A stretch of 64,000 nt of DNA, from the NCBI GenBank assembly GCA_001695595.3, contig MBPM02000033.1, positions 62,001 to 126,000 on the forward strand. The letters are read 5' to 3'. This DNA is from Plasmopara viticola (lineage: Eukaryota; Oomycota; Peronosporomycetes; Peronosporales; Peronosporaceae). Position 1 is the stretch's first letter; the number at the start of each line of letters is the position of its first letter. The translations under genes were made by a program, and so were the position numbers. The notes below the pieces were generated by a model. It saw only the letters and a list, made by a program, of their open reading frames with translations, was not told the origin of the DNA and did not search any database. Shown here piece after piece: positions 43,077 to 53,926 of this stretch.

Positions 43077-46000
43077 ATGACAAGCAAGTCCACAAGTCCT
43101 ACACAACTTGACGCAGCACCTCGACCACTAAAGATTAATCACATTGTAAGCATCAGGCAAAGAGTGTTACCCCCACACACTTCTACTCTAGGGCATCCCG
43201 AAACGCGCATCGCTTCAAGGTGGAGACCGGAATCAAATGGGAGACATAACGTGCGTCGTCTTTTGGGTGCACTCCGTGCTGTGATGAGTTTACTTATTCT
43301 CAGTATGCTACTTGTATCACAGTCACCGCTTTTCAGCAGCCATCTCAAGCAGCCACTATCCATAGACAGCTCTATGACGAACGAAGCTTCAACTGTCATA
43401 GCTAAAGGCCAAGAGGAGAACACTTCAACAACTGCTGGGGACTTTACCAGGTCCGACTTGGCTCGAAGCCCTCCCTTTTCCCTTGATCTTAAAGTAAATG
43501 CTGAACTGTCGGCAGTGCAGCCTCCTCGGACTCCGCAAGGAAGGTCGGCATACAGAACGTTCGATGACAGGGGTCTTAGTGCTGCTCAACGTGTTAGGAT
43601 TGAGCTGTCTAGTCACTCTAGTAGTCGATCTCATTCAGGCGTTCGGGCGAACAGCTTCGAGGATATTTTCGCGAACAATTCGCCCGTGGACGATGAGAAG
43701 AAGAACGGACCAAGGTCGTGTCCAACAAGATTTTGGGAAGCAGGCGGGGGTCAGGCCAAGTTCTCGCCAGGAAGACGACGACACGAGCGAAGAGGGGAAT
43801 TTATCGCGTCCAAGTTGCTGCCGACTCGCTATCGTATCAATAGTATGCTGACGTACATGCAAGAATTAAAAGTGTCGGAGGCCAGTCTGCAAAAACAGTT
43901 GGTGACGTCGAAGCGACATACAGAAGAAGAGTTGAATCGGCTCATGTCGAAACTTGATGGACTTCGACGGATGATGCAGAAGCTAGAGAGGGAGCGACAA
44001 GAAGCTCAAGCGAAACTGGAAGAAAAGGAGAAGTGCATTTGGGAGCTTGCAACTAAGTTGAAGAGAGCCGAAGCAACGCATAACAAAAGGAGTACTCCCG
44101 CACGCATATGTAGCACTTTGCATGACAGATTGTCAACAATTGCAGAGGAAGAGTGTGTACACAATGAGAATGATCCTGCAATCGAAAAAGAAAGGCAGCT
44201 TCAAGAAGAAAAGAAATCAGAGAGCTTGTTAATTAATACGTCAGCTCGCACTGTAGAAGTGCTTTCTACAAGCCAGACAGCTGCGGCTTTCCTACCTCTA
44301 ACTCGACCTCAATTACACGAGGACGAATCCACTACGTATACAGTGACGTCGCCACGCTCACCAAATCGGCCTCTTTGGGATCCGTGGGCGTCGGGTGGTG
44401 CTCCACCAATGGAGAATTTTCCGCCCGTCTTTACGATCGGTGAACCAAAAGTTTACGTTGAGACAACTACTGTGTCCACTTTACTTGGACAGTCAAAAGC
44501 GATGGAAGCGGAAGAGGACGAGCTGAGATCAGTACTGATGTCTCCACGTTGCGCTTCATCGGAAGGTGCTGCTTTGCATATAGATGTGCAGGGCGATTCT
44601 TTAGTTGTACTATCTGAGCAGATATCGAGTACTCCTGCTGATTCGCAGCTCGCTCCTGCATCCAATGCTGACTCGTTAAATTTGCCATTTGGGCAACATC
44701 TCTTTAGACCGATGAAAGCGCAGTGTGACAATGATGAACAAATTACGAAGGAAAAGAGTTTGGCTGCCGATCACTCGTCATCGAGTGATCCAAGGCTTCG
44801 CGTTGGAACATTGCCCTCAACTTTCGACCGTCCATACGAGCAGCGGAAAGGACAATCTGCTGTTTGTGGCGGTAGTATTTATAAGAAAGAGCGGCAAAAG
44901 ACTCAGCTAGATATACAGACTTCCAAAGTAACACTCCCGGAAGGTGGCCTAGACATTCCACCTTCTACTACTCTTGCTGGACAATCTGCTATCGCTTCGC
45001 AACTGCAAGCTATGGGTGGCAATATTGCGGTGAAAGTAGAAAGACCATATCGCGAGATTGCTCCTAGGACCGAAGATTTGAAAGCTACACAAATGTCAAA
45101 GTCCAACTCAGATCCTTCTATAAGGAGCTCCCTAGCTCATGTACAAACAGCTTTGCCATTCCAACAAGACAGCACAATTATTTATGCAGAACCAGTATCA
45201 CTTGAAACGATATTATCTGACTTTTTCACGGAAGTAGACAAGAAACGTCTGAAGATGGCAAAAGTTTACGGAAAGAGGTATCTGGGTCACGAAGAGTGGC
45301 TATTCGGTGAACTGACAAAGCGATACGGCGCAATAAAGGTGGCTGCATTAAAAGCTCGATATGAAGCTAGGGATAGCAATTCCACTTCCAGCAACGGTGG
45401 TGGCAGCGGCAAGAAAGTAAGTTTTTCTAGCAAGTTATCAAGTGGGGCGGATTGCCCGACAATGGAGTGTCAGAGCCAACCACGACATATGCAGTACTTT
45501 AACTCGCCTTCTCTTTGCAGCAATGTGAACAATTGCGACGCTGATTATGCATCTAACGTTCAATTACGACGTGAGGCAGAAGAAGTTAAAACTCCTTTTG
45601 GCCCGGATTTAGAAGAAGTTGAGGACCGCGAATGTATGGTGCCACCACCAAGTCTCAATAGCAACAACGTTTCGCCTCCAGCTGGCCAATCTCCATCTTA
45701 TCTGACTTTTAATGATCTGCGTGATAGTAACAGAACAGCGGGCGTAGGACCAGATGACTCAGTAATGATAGAAGGGTCCACTTCGCCTAAATTTGACGAG
45801 CCAACATGTGCGCGTTTTTGTCAGTCAAAAATGCAGGCAAGCAATCCCGCGCCTTCAGTACCTCGTAAATGTATCAACGAATCTAGAGGGAACGCTAAAG
45901 ACCAGAAGAATGAGCCTCCTACTGTCACCTTGGGGAGTCTGCTCAAAGAGCTGTATACACGCCATCAGACCGACAAGCTAATAAATGCTTCCGTCGTTGC

Positions 46001-48179
46001 AAAGCAGTATCTCGGGAAGGAGCGTGAACTTATGGGCCAACGCAATAGGGCTTGCGTTGGTGGCAAAGTGGCCAGTGAGAAGCGGAGTCGCTTTGTTCGT
46101 ACCATTTTGCTAATGCTTTGGCTTTTGGTGCTGCTGAATATTTCGTTTACCATCGCCTTTGTCAGTCTTGCAACGATAGATGCGTGGGAGTGCCGTGCTT
46201 CTGCTAACGACCAGCATGAATTTAAATCTGCTGAAGAATGTGTTCACTTCAAAAAGGAAGTGGAGGCTTTTACGTACAAGCGTGTCGCTGACTACATGAG
46301 CCAGTCCCACCCGGGTGCTTGCTTTTGCTCGAAGTGGAATGCTCACCAGAGTGCTTTGTTAAAAAACTTCTCAGGCAGTGACTTTGTGGATCTGGTAAAG
46401 CTGGTGCCGTTTTCTCCTGACTCGTTTGGAAGACCATGGATTGCGAGTGTGAAAAAATGCTTTTTCTCGAATAAGTTTTACAACAGCTACGCGAAACCTG
46501 TAATTGATTTTTCGCTTGCGATTGGTTCTTTAATGTGGTCTCACGTTCTCGAGCTCACAGGAATAGATAAAAAGGTCATTAATTCGTATCGGCACGAGGG
46601 TGATGTAAAAGATGGCCATGTTGGTAATCCACCGTTGGGAAAAGAAAGCGAAATCGATGTGTTTACATTGGAGCAAGATGCTAAAAGCGTGGACACCAAG
46701 AGTGAAGAAGAGACTGGGGAACAGCTGGTCTACGAGGCTGGAGCTTTGAAGGTATCTGTTACATTGAATGAAAATTCGGTTAGAGAAGGCTCAAATATGG
46801 ACGATGACATCCGAACCGATAAGCCTGGAATTGCTTTGAAGAACAAACTATTAGAGGAGAATTTACCGGTTGACAAACGCTTAGCGGCCATCGAAATAGT
46901 AAGCGTGGCGTCTACATCAAATGCTGATGAAGACCGTAATACAGGTACATCGGATGATGGATATGAGCTGGACAAGATAATTACTGAAAAGTCTGAGACG
47001 GCAAACATAAACAAAGTGGAATTGATTGATATTGAAAGCGACGCGACAAAAAACATGATAATGCACGACGCCATTGATGTGCTGGATAAGAAAAAGTGTG
47101 TCGATGGCGACGGTGTTGAGGCCATCTCTTTATTCGTCAAGAGACAAGCTTGCAAATTCTTGATTGCTCCAAACGAAGTGGCAGAACTTGCATTGATTGA
47201 TGCCGCGAATTTGTCTTTGGAAGATAACGTTGGTGAGTTGAACGATGTTGTGGAGTCAAAAGTATGCCGAAAAAGCATTGGTTTGCCGCGGTTTGAGGTT
47301 GATTCGGACGCATTTACTTCGTTGGTGGAGCATCTTGAGCCTTCCTCAGTTGATGGTGAGGATGTTTCCAGACAGGAACGATCAGATAGTTTTGTCGAGC
47401 TGGAGAGCGTTACAAGCGATTTGGCAATGAAAAGATCCGATTTGATTGTTCATGCCACCGAAAAAGCCACGAGCATGGCTGGCAGTGTTGCTGACATGAA
47501 AATCGAAGGGGTTTCAGAATTTGATGTGGAGGCTTCATATTACTCGAGAGACGTTGACGTGACAGAGCCTTTGTCTACGAAGAGCTACATTGGATCAATC
47601 GGGAAAGGACAATTTGCGTCCAATATTAACTTATCCAAAGATGCATTCAAGGCAATCAAAGCAAGGAGAATAGTGGATATCAATTCTGATGTGATTAGTG
47701 AAGATGTGGCTGAGCAGATACGTACTCAAGGAGAACATCCTTTTGCAGTGGTCGCCTCTGTAGATGCAGAAACTGGCAGGCTTTATGAAAAAGCCCACGG
47801 TTTTGATAAGGTCCATAAGCCGATGACATTGGCAGACAGTGTAAAAAGCTCTAAGGAAATAATCTTTAATGAGCTTTTCGTTACGCCTGCTGAAAAGATT
47901 AGCGAAGTCGGTGGACAAAGCTTTGAAGATCATAATGCCGATGTGTCCTCAACAATTATTGCTGAGACACCGAGTACTGTTGCATACATTGAACCAGATT
48001 TTGATCTGGAAACAGTAGCGGACTCGAAAGTAGAAGCAATCTTTTTAATGCACGGTGACTTTAATGAGGAAAATGATGAGGATGAAGAGATATCGTTTAT
48101 GGAAGAGCTCGAAAATCCGGACGAGCTGCTTCGTATGGCTGAACAAGCTGCTGTTGCGACGATAACATCGCAAAGGTGA
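43077..48179 (+). CDS. large membrane protein with coiled coil and duplicated helical motif
   Basis: 1700-residue single-exon protein with no named family. The frame opens earlier only at a TTG, so the first ATG (43077) is preferred. Features in order: a membrane segment near residues 65-84 (LRAVMSLLILSMLLVSQSPL); a charged coiled coil about 260-336; a long low-complexity region; a helical motif about 712-763 (FFTEVDKKRLKMAKVYGKRY, then LGHEEWLFGELTKRYG); a related motif about 949-1000 (LLKELYTRHQTDKLINASVV, then AKQYLGKERELMG); a second membrane segment about 1008-1034 (TILLMLWLLVLLNISFTIAF); a Cys-containing stretch about 1040-1140; and an acidic C-terminal half of about 560 residues. The two motifs resemble a roughly 40-residue YKGRE/YLG-type helix hairpin common in protist proteins, by my recollection. 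It is probably an endomembrane or surface protein. Function is unknown. Confidence 0.85.
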   Translation: MTSKSTSPTQLDAAPRPLKINHIVSIRQRVLPPHTSTLGHPETRIASRWRPESNGRHNVRRLLGALRAVMSLLILSMLLVSQSPLFSSHLKQPLSIDSSMTNEASTVIAKGQEENTSTTAGDFTRSDLARSPPFSLDLKVNAELSAVQPPRTPQGRSAYRTFDDRGLSAAQRVRIELSSHSSSRSHSGVRANSFEDIFANNSPVDDEKKNGPRSCPTRFWEAGGGQAKFSPGRRRHERRGEFIASKLLPTRYRINSMLTYMQELKVSEASLQKQLVTSKRHTEEELNRLMSKLDGLRRMMQKLERERQEAQAKLEEKEKCIWELATKLKRAEATHNKRSTPARICSTLHDRLSTIAEEECVHNENDPAIEKERQLQEEKKSESLLINTSARTVEVLSTSQTAAAFLPLTRPQLHEDESTTYTVTSPRSPNRPLWDPWASGGAPPMENFPPVFTIGEPKVYVETTTVSTLLGQSKAMEAEEDELRSVLMSPRCASSEGAALHIDVQGDSLVVLSEQISSTPADSQLAPASNADSLNLPFGQHLFRPMKAQCDNDEQITKEKSLAADHSSSSDPRLRVGTLPSTFDRPYEQRKGQSAVCGGSIYKKERQKTQLDIQTSKVTLPEGGLDIPPSTTLAGQSAIASQLQAMGGNIAVKVERPYREIAPRTEDLKATQMSKSNSDPSIRSSLAHVQTALPFQQDSTIIYAEPVSLETILSDFFTEVDKKRLKMAKVYGKRYLGHEEWLFGELTKRYGAIKVAALKARYEARDSNSTSSNGGGSGKKVSFSSKLSSGADCPTMECQSQPRHMQYFNSPSLCSNVNNCDADYASNVQLRREAEEVKTPFGPDLEEVEDRECMVPPPSLNSNNVSPPAGQSPSYLTFNDLRDSNRTAGVGPDDSVMIEGSTSPKFDEPTCARFCQSKMQASNPAPSVPRKCINESRGNAKDQKNEPPTVTLGSLLKELYTRHQTDKLINASVVAKQYLGKERELMGQRNRACVGGKVASEKRSRFVRTILLMLWLLVLLNISFTIAFVSLATIDAWECRASANDQHEFKSAEECVHFKKEVEAFTYKRVADYMSQSHPGACFCSKWNAHQSALLKNFSGSDFVDLVKLVPFSPDSFGRPWIASVKKCFFSNKFYNSYAKPVIDFSLAIGSLMWSHVLELTGIDKKVINSYRHEGDVKDGHVGNPPLGKESEIDVFTLEQDAKSVDTKSEEETGEQLVYEAGALKVSVTLNENSVREGSNMDDDIRTDKPGIALKNKLLEENLPVDKRLAAIEIVSVASTSNADEDRNTGTSDDGYELDKIITEKSETANINKVELIDIESDATKNMIMHDAIDVLDKKKCVDGDGVEAISLFVKRQACKFLIAPNEVAELALIDAANLSLEDNVGELNDVVESKVCRKSIGLPRFEVDSDAFTSLVEHLEPSSVDGEDVSRQERSDSFVELESVTSDLAMKRSDLIVHATEKATSMAGSVADMKIEGVSEFDVEASYYSRDVDVTEPLSTKSYIGSIGKGQFASNINLSKDAFKAIKARRIVDINSDVISEDVAEQIRTQGEHPFAVVASVDAETGRLYEKAHGFDKVHKPMTLADSVKSSKEIIFNELFVTPAEKISEVGGQSFEDHNADVSSTIIAETPSTVAYIEPDFDLETVADSKVEAIFLMHGDFNEENDEDEEISFMEELENPDELLRMAEQAAVATITSQR

Positions 48180-48324
48180 GCAGGCAGGTGGAAATAATGT
48201 ACGTTGCTTACGATTTTGTGATTGAATAATTGTATTTTGAACGTGATCCTGTTTTTCTCGCTGGACTTAATCAGTTCTTTGTTCCCTCTGCCAAGTCATT
48301 CCTCATGGTTGAAGGGTTAACACT

Positions 48325-50449
48325 TCACATGTCCAAAAGAAGGCGGCGGGGATCGCTGATGGCTTCAGCAATGGTCTTCAATAACGTCACACCTTCCCGC
48401 CCATCAATAATGCGGTGGTCATACGTAAGCGAGAGGAACATCATTGGGCGCGGCACGACCTTGCCCGCAACTACTGCGGGACGCATTTTCACGCCATGCA
48501 CTCCAAGCACAGCTGACTGCGGCGCCGTCAGCATTGAGGTGCTTAGAAGCGCTCCATTCACGCCATTATTTGAAATCGTAAACGTGCCACCCGCCAAGTC
48601 CTCAAGCGCCAGCGTACCATCGCGAGCCTGTTGCCCTAGCGTAGCCAGCGTTTTTTCAATGTCCACTACACTCAGATTTTCAACATTTCGGAGCACAGGC
48701 ATAACAACGCTATGTATAAAATATAAAAAACAGGTTAAGATGACAACTCTTGTGTTATTTATCGGTATAACTTACCCACGCTCGGAAGCAACGGCAACGT
48801 TGATGTCAACAAAATCATTGTAGATGATTTCTTTGTTATCCATGTCGATATCTTGACGTAATCATAATGCATCATAATGCATACAGCACGACAAGATCAG
48901 TTGACATACCAGGTTACATCAAGCTTAAACCATTGCAAACGTACAAGAGTTCGCCGCAGGAACCTGTCGAGGGCCTGCGCACTGGCCTTAAGAAACGATG
49001 ACATTATGCCAAGCTTTACACCGTGAATCTTCTCAAAACTCTCGCCAAGCTCGTCGCGCAAAGCAATTAAATTGCCCAAGTCACACTCCTGAAAAGTTGA
49101 TAGTATGGCAGCGGAGTTTTGTGTGTCCTTCAGTCGTTGTGACGCACGAACTTTTAGAACACTCATCTGAATGCGAGTCTCATTTCGGTTGTATCGGCTT
49201 GTAGCGGGCACGGAAGGCATCGCAGGTGCAGCCAGATCAGGTGAAGAAGCCTTTGGCGGTGACGCTGGGGTCTTGTCTGCTATTTCGGTATCGATAGGAG
49301 ACAAAGTAGCCACTGAAGCTATAGAATCATCTGGCACTGGAACAGCCTTGTTGATCTCAAAAAGGGGAGAACCGACTTGGACGACATCGTCGAGCTTCGC
49401 CAGTACATTCGTCAGCTTTCCGGATACTGGAGCGTTGACGTCCACGCTCACCTGATTACAAAAATACAACGATTTTCCTTAGTCACTAATTTAGTAACAA
49501 AGCTAATTAACAAAGCCAATTCTCAACCTTGTCAGTCTCCACAATGACGACGGCTTCGTCAGCTCGTACATAGTCACCGATGTCTGTAGCACCATAGTAC
49601 AAAAAACAGATAGAACAGTCAGAACAAACAGCACACAATTGAGACACAAACCTTACTCTTAAGAATTGTCACAACTGTGCCCTCCGAAATAGAATCCCCC
49701 ATTGACGGAACTTTGATGGTCTCAAGGTCCTCGCCAGGAGACACAGCGGAGGTTGCCGGCTTCTCCGTTGGCGTGGCAGCGACTGACGTACCGCCAGAAT
49801 CCTGCTTTATAATGCTAAATAGCGGAGCGCCCACAAGTACATTGTCGTCGATCTGGGCCAGCTGTGCTTCCAACTTGCCGGAAAATGGCGCGCGCACATC
49901 TACGCTCACCTTATCAGTTTCGAGAACGACGACTACCTCGTCCGTTTCCACAAAGTCACCGGGACCTGCACCAAAGCAGCGCCAATAACTTAGCAATCTC
50001 ATTCCTGCCACAACAGGACGATCGCTACCTTTAATCCACTCGACCACCGTTCCCTCTGAAATAGAGTCGCCCATGGATGGCACAGGTATTGACTCAGCAG
50101 GAGCTGTGAATAAACCAGGCACAGAAATTGATCAATCTCCGAGAGAAGTCATGATTGAGCTTGTCGATCGTATTCACTGCCATACCAGACGAGAAAGCGC
50201 GAGTCAATGGTGCAGCAATTGGAAAAAGCTAAGCATTATACGAGATATTAATCAATAAATCGCCAAACTAGCCCTCAATTGCGCACCGCTTGCCCCGCAG
50301 GACGGATTTGTTGACGACGGGAATTGCACATGTTTGACGCCGAGAAGCAAGTACAGCTTGCGATTCACACTTCTAGCTGCAGTGCTGGCAGCATGACGCG
50401 CCATGAGGCGGCTGCTACGTAAGTTCCTGCCAAGGGCTTGGAAACTCAT
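48325..50449 (-). CDS. DLST: dihydrolipoamide succinyltransferase (E2 of 2-oxoglutarate dehydrogenase)
   Basis: Mitochondrial TCA-cycle enzyme that transfers succinyl groups from lipoamide to CoA. About eight exons are inferred. Exon 1 (from ATG 50449) is an Arg-rich mitochondrial presequence, and its 3' end is unresolved. The others are 50228-50186, 50103-50029, 49965-49657, 49583-49528, 49451-48945, 48851-48776 and 48709-48325. Two lipoyl domains are present: exons 3-4 and exons 4-6 each contain SMGDSISEGTV and ETDKVSVDV, the latter with the lipoylated Lys. A Pro/Ala-rich linker follows, without a clear E3-binding domain, then the catalytic domain ending SLTYDHRIIDGREG (His and Asp of the active site). 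Near 48962-48968 the frame is off by one base before PAANS-YID, so this copy has a single-base disruption or sequence error. It is convergent with the upstream large gene (145 bases) and divergent from INTS8 (203 bases). Confidence 0.9.
48710..49656 (-). other. introns in the DLST 3' half
   Basis: Four introns are placed by frame and homology: 49584-49656 (GTAAGG...CTACAG), 49452-49527 (GTTGAG...AATCAG), 48852-48944 (GTACGT...GTCAAG) and 48710-48775 (GTAAGT...CATAG). Upstream introns are 49966-50028 (63 bases, stop-free and in frame, so retention would insert 21 residues) and 50104-50185. The AAG acceptor at 48852 is unusual, as in the MFS gene. Confidence 0.75.
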
Positions 50450-50652
50450 GCTACTCCCTTAAAATTGTAGTGTTTTGTATCTATAGCCTGTTAAACTGTA
50501 TAAGTCTAATATCAATCGAACATCTTTTTTTTTAATATACTGTTATACTTAGTAATTATCATATTTGTAATTATCGTACATAATGGTAGATAATTACCAT
50601 ATTTAATACTTTCGTACATAATGATAGATGACTGACTACGCAAATTTCAGGC
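50450..50652. promoter_or_regulatory. bidirectional promoter region DLST / INTS8
   Basis: 203 bases between divergent start codons. It is very AT-rich and contains repeated words: TAATTATC(A/G)TA twice and CGTACATAATG(G/A)TAGAT twice. It also has the inverted repeat ATGGTA-GATAAT-TACCAT at about 50583-50600. Both promoters must be here. The sequence ends in TTTCAG just before the INTS8 ATG, which could be an intron acceptor of an upstream non-coding exon. Confidence 0.5.
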
Positions 50653-53600
50653 ATGCGGCTAATGCCAGGGTCCCCGCGCCCAGGCACGCCCGTACCTCAG
50701 GACGAGGATGATGGTGTTTACCGTTCTCTGTTCCAGCAACCAATGGTGGACATCCCGCCAATTGCACCATCTTATGCTTGGTTTGAATTTCTTCTTCACC
50801 CGGAAGCACTTCAAAAGCACGTACGTTGGTTGTCTCTCATATCTTGCTTTCTAGTAGGCGATGTACTAACGGTCAAACGAATTGACACATTCCAAAATAG
50901 CTGACAACCCTCCATCAGCAGAGGAAACAAGATGTACATAGCGCTACACCCGCTATCGAGCTGATACGTGAGTTTTTGGACCAAGCGCAGCTCGTGGCCG
51001 ACGAGGGCAACGTGCGCAATAAGCGCTACAGTGCATTGTTGCTCGTGGCAGCTCAAGTGGCACTTAAGATGCAGCTGTCCCTGTCTGATATCGAAGAAAC
51101 GCTGCCTCTTCACTTCCAGCGCCTTTTACTAGACGGTATCGTAGACTTTGCTGAGCAATCATCCCGCAGTCACAACGAGTTTAAAACCGACATTGTTATC
51201 CAGCCCTATGAAGCTCATGTACTGCACAAACGCTGGACGCTGCGTACACTTGTAAATCAGTCACTTAACGGATTTCTGACCTGCACCACTCGTGGTGAGG
51301 GGGAGGAGATCTTGACTACGTACCAGATGGCGCTGGGCGATCTCATGACTAGCCACCTGCAGATTGCAAAAAGTATTGAATTAATCTTCAAGAATGAGGA
51401 AAAGCAAGCGCTTTCAGTAAAGACGCAATTGGAAACGCTTATGATCTCGGTAGATATTTCTTCAGCTTCAATGGGTTTGAGAAAGCCTACAGCTGTTTTA
51501 GCCAAGCTTTTGCGCTTCTAAAAGATATCGAAAAGGGCGATCAAGATCTAAAAGAAGCAAACAGTGCCAAGCTGTCTGCAGAGATTCAAACAAATCTGGA
51601 AGGATATCTTGCGGCATGTAAAGCTGTGTTGGAAATGCAGTCGATTGACGGAAGTTCGGCAGCTTTGGAAAATCCGAAGTTACAGATCGAAATGGCTTGG
51701 GAAGGCCAAAATTGGGATAAAATAATCGACCTTCTTGAAGCTGATATTGTAGCCCTGAGCTTTCAAGACTACCACAAGATTATCGTGCGGCTTTGGAACA
51801 GCAGGCGCTTCATTTATTATGGTCCAGCAGCAATAGCAACACGATAGAGGACGACCCGCGAATCGCTAATCATACCCTTCGTTTTTTCTATCAGCGAATA
51901 GTGTTGGAGAATGCAATGATGTTCTTCTCTTTGAAGTTGGTGGAGATGAAGCTGCACAATCGAAAATTGCATCTGTGTTTGCATTCGTTTGCTTCAGGAC
52001 GATATATTTTACTCCACAGCAAGAAGTGCTAGCAGCGATAGTGCCGCAAAATATCGTTTTGAGGCACTAGCTCGTTTTGTAGTGCGGCTTTGCGAGTTTT
52101 CAAATTTGAGCGCACCCGACGATTGCGCCAGGGCACGAGTAAAATTGTTTCTTATACATGTGATGCGCCACTATCCCTGCATTGCGGAATTGGTGGGCGT
52201 TTCGGAGCTTCTTCGACATTGTGGAAATTCAAGTTGTACGGACGGCATTTCTCATGTGTCTTTTGCAAAAAGTCTGGACGAACGAATTATGGTGGAGGAC
52301 CACCTTTATCGTTCAATAGCCAAACAAAAAAAACACTTTTGCTTATGGCAGATGTGGAGAAAATGTTTGTATTTTCAAGCGCGTACCAGAGAGAAGCTTT
52401 TGCTGCAGCTCTCCAAAAGGAAGTATTTGACATGGTCAAAAGCGACGACGGTGCGCTAGCCAACGGTAGAAGTAGCCGGAATTTGATCACATTTTGCACG
52501 GCTAACAACTACTGGGCTACCTTATCGCAGTGGACAACCGCTAAACCATTTTCATCCCACTTGGAACGCGAGCTGCAATTCATAGTGGCTTGTGGCGCGC
52601 TGATTCAGTACTTGTCATCGTTGCCGGCATCTCATCTCACAGCAAATGGCAACGCTGTCAGCATTGCCTCGCTTGTATCAGGTATAAAGGAGAGTGCCGA
52701 GTTTTCTATGACGACGAGTAATAAATACATGGCCGAGATATTGCTGAAATGGCGTGATCTGGTAAAAGTAGACTGTGCGGAGGATTCTGACAACGATCAG
52801 CAAAATGACGAGAGGTCGACGGTGCTTATGGGTCTACCTTTGTGGATTGTGGAGACCCTGGAATGCATTTCCGCTGGGCTGCTGCACCGTGCTTACATGC
52901 GCAACGCCTGTGACTACGCATATCATTTGACCTTAATCCGTACGGTGAGCTTGCGTTTTTGGAGGCATTTGCGCCAGATGTTATTTCGTTACCATCAGGA
53001 TCTGGTGCTGAAAGCACCGAAATTTCGGATGAGCACTTCGCTACAGTGCCGTTTGTGAAAATTTTTCAGGTGGATTTGGTGGATTTACATTCTAGAGCTC
53101 TCATACTCTAGTGAGCCGTTGCGGTCGTGAGCCAAGGTGGCAATGTGCCAAAGCTGATTTATTGCTAAATCCGTTATCAAAGCAACGAATAACTTCGACC
53201 TCTGGTAAGTTTAACAGCGAAATGAAATTTTTTTTGACAGCGGAGTTTAAGTTGATTATAAAAACTGTTCGCAGATCCGCGAGCGGCTCTCGAAAGCTAT
53301 TTAGTGGCCGCCTCGCTAGCAACAAATTTTTTCTCGGATATGGTTTCCGTAATAGATATTATTGATCAAAGCTCGCTTGTCCGATTGGTACGTGACTTTA
53401 CCTACTTCCAATGGTCTGTTGTCTTACTTTCTTGTGTCAGAGCCAATGCCTTGTCAAAATCGGAGCGCACGTTGCAGCTGCTGTGCTTTATCAGTGTTTT
53501 GTGCCCGAAGAGTATAAGTACGGACTCCGGATATTGCGTCTGGCTCCAGAATCGCATGACGAAGGCCTTTTTCAGTACTTTTGGGAGGTAGTTTTTACTG

Positions 53601-53926
53601 AACAAATCGGTGAAGTTTTCTGAGCTGATTTTTTTCTTAAATCATTACATTTAATTGCAGATGCCTTTCCTGGAGTTACTGGTGGATTTACATTCGAGTC
53701 CAAAATACTTAAATGACAGGTTGGTGATGAACAAGTGCTTAACGATCTTAATAATCTCGATGCCATGTCTGACGCGTATGTTTACAGACATGTGACGTTA
53801 TTGACAAACCTAATTCAGTCACCCGAACTAAATAGCTCTAATACGACTCCGATTGTCAAGGACGCCGAGCAGCGCATTCTTCGTTGCTACTTTCGGGATC
53901 TATGCCGAATTTATCTCAGCGACTAA
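50653..53926 (+). pseudogene. INTS8: Integrator complex subunit 8 homologue, several frame disruptions
   Basis: This is homologous to INTS8, a TPR-like scaffold in the nuclear Integrator complex that recruits PP2A to RNA polymerase II. Matching segments run from start to end: YAWFEFLLHPEALQKH, AIELIREFLDQAQL, HKRWTLRTLV, YDLGRYFFSFNGFEKAYSCF, QCLVKIGAHVAAAVLYQCF, SHDEGLFQYFWE with MPFLELLVDLH, and near the end SPELNSSN followed by RCYFRDLCRIYL. Clear introns: 50821-50900, 53205-53274, 53388-53440, 53588-53660. Elsewhere the conserved reading jumps frame without splice signals, near 51425, 51785, 51930, 52030, about 52330 (in an A8 run), 52930 and 53712. Either the gene is decaying or this stretch has base-calling errors. 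Flanking genes look intact or nearly so. Identity is confident, functional status is not. Confidence 0.8.

Noticed and set aside
46730..47278. 182-codon minus frame inside the large membrane-protein gene
   Set aside because: Antisense shadow of an acidic, open coding region with no independent signal.
53071..53100. Imperfect repeat of a GGTGGATTTACATTC segment at 53078 and 53682 as an exon duplication in INTS8
   Set aside because: Only about 15 bases match exactly and the surrounding reading differs, so coincidence is likely.
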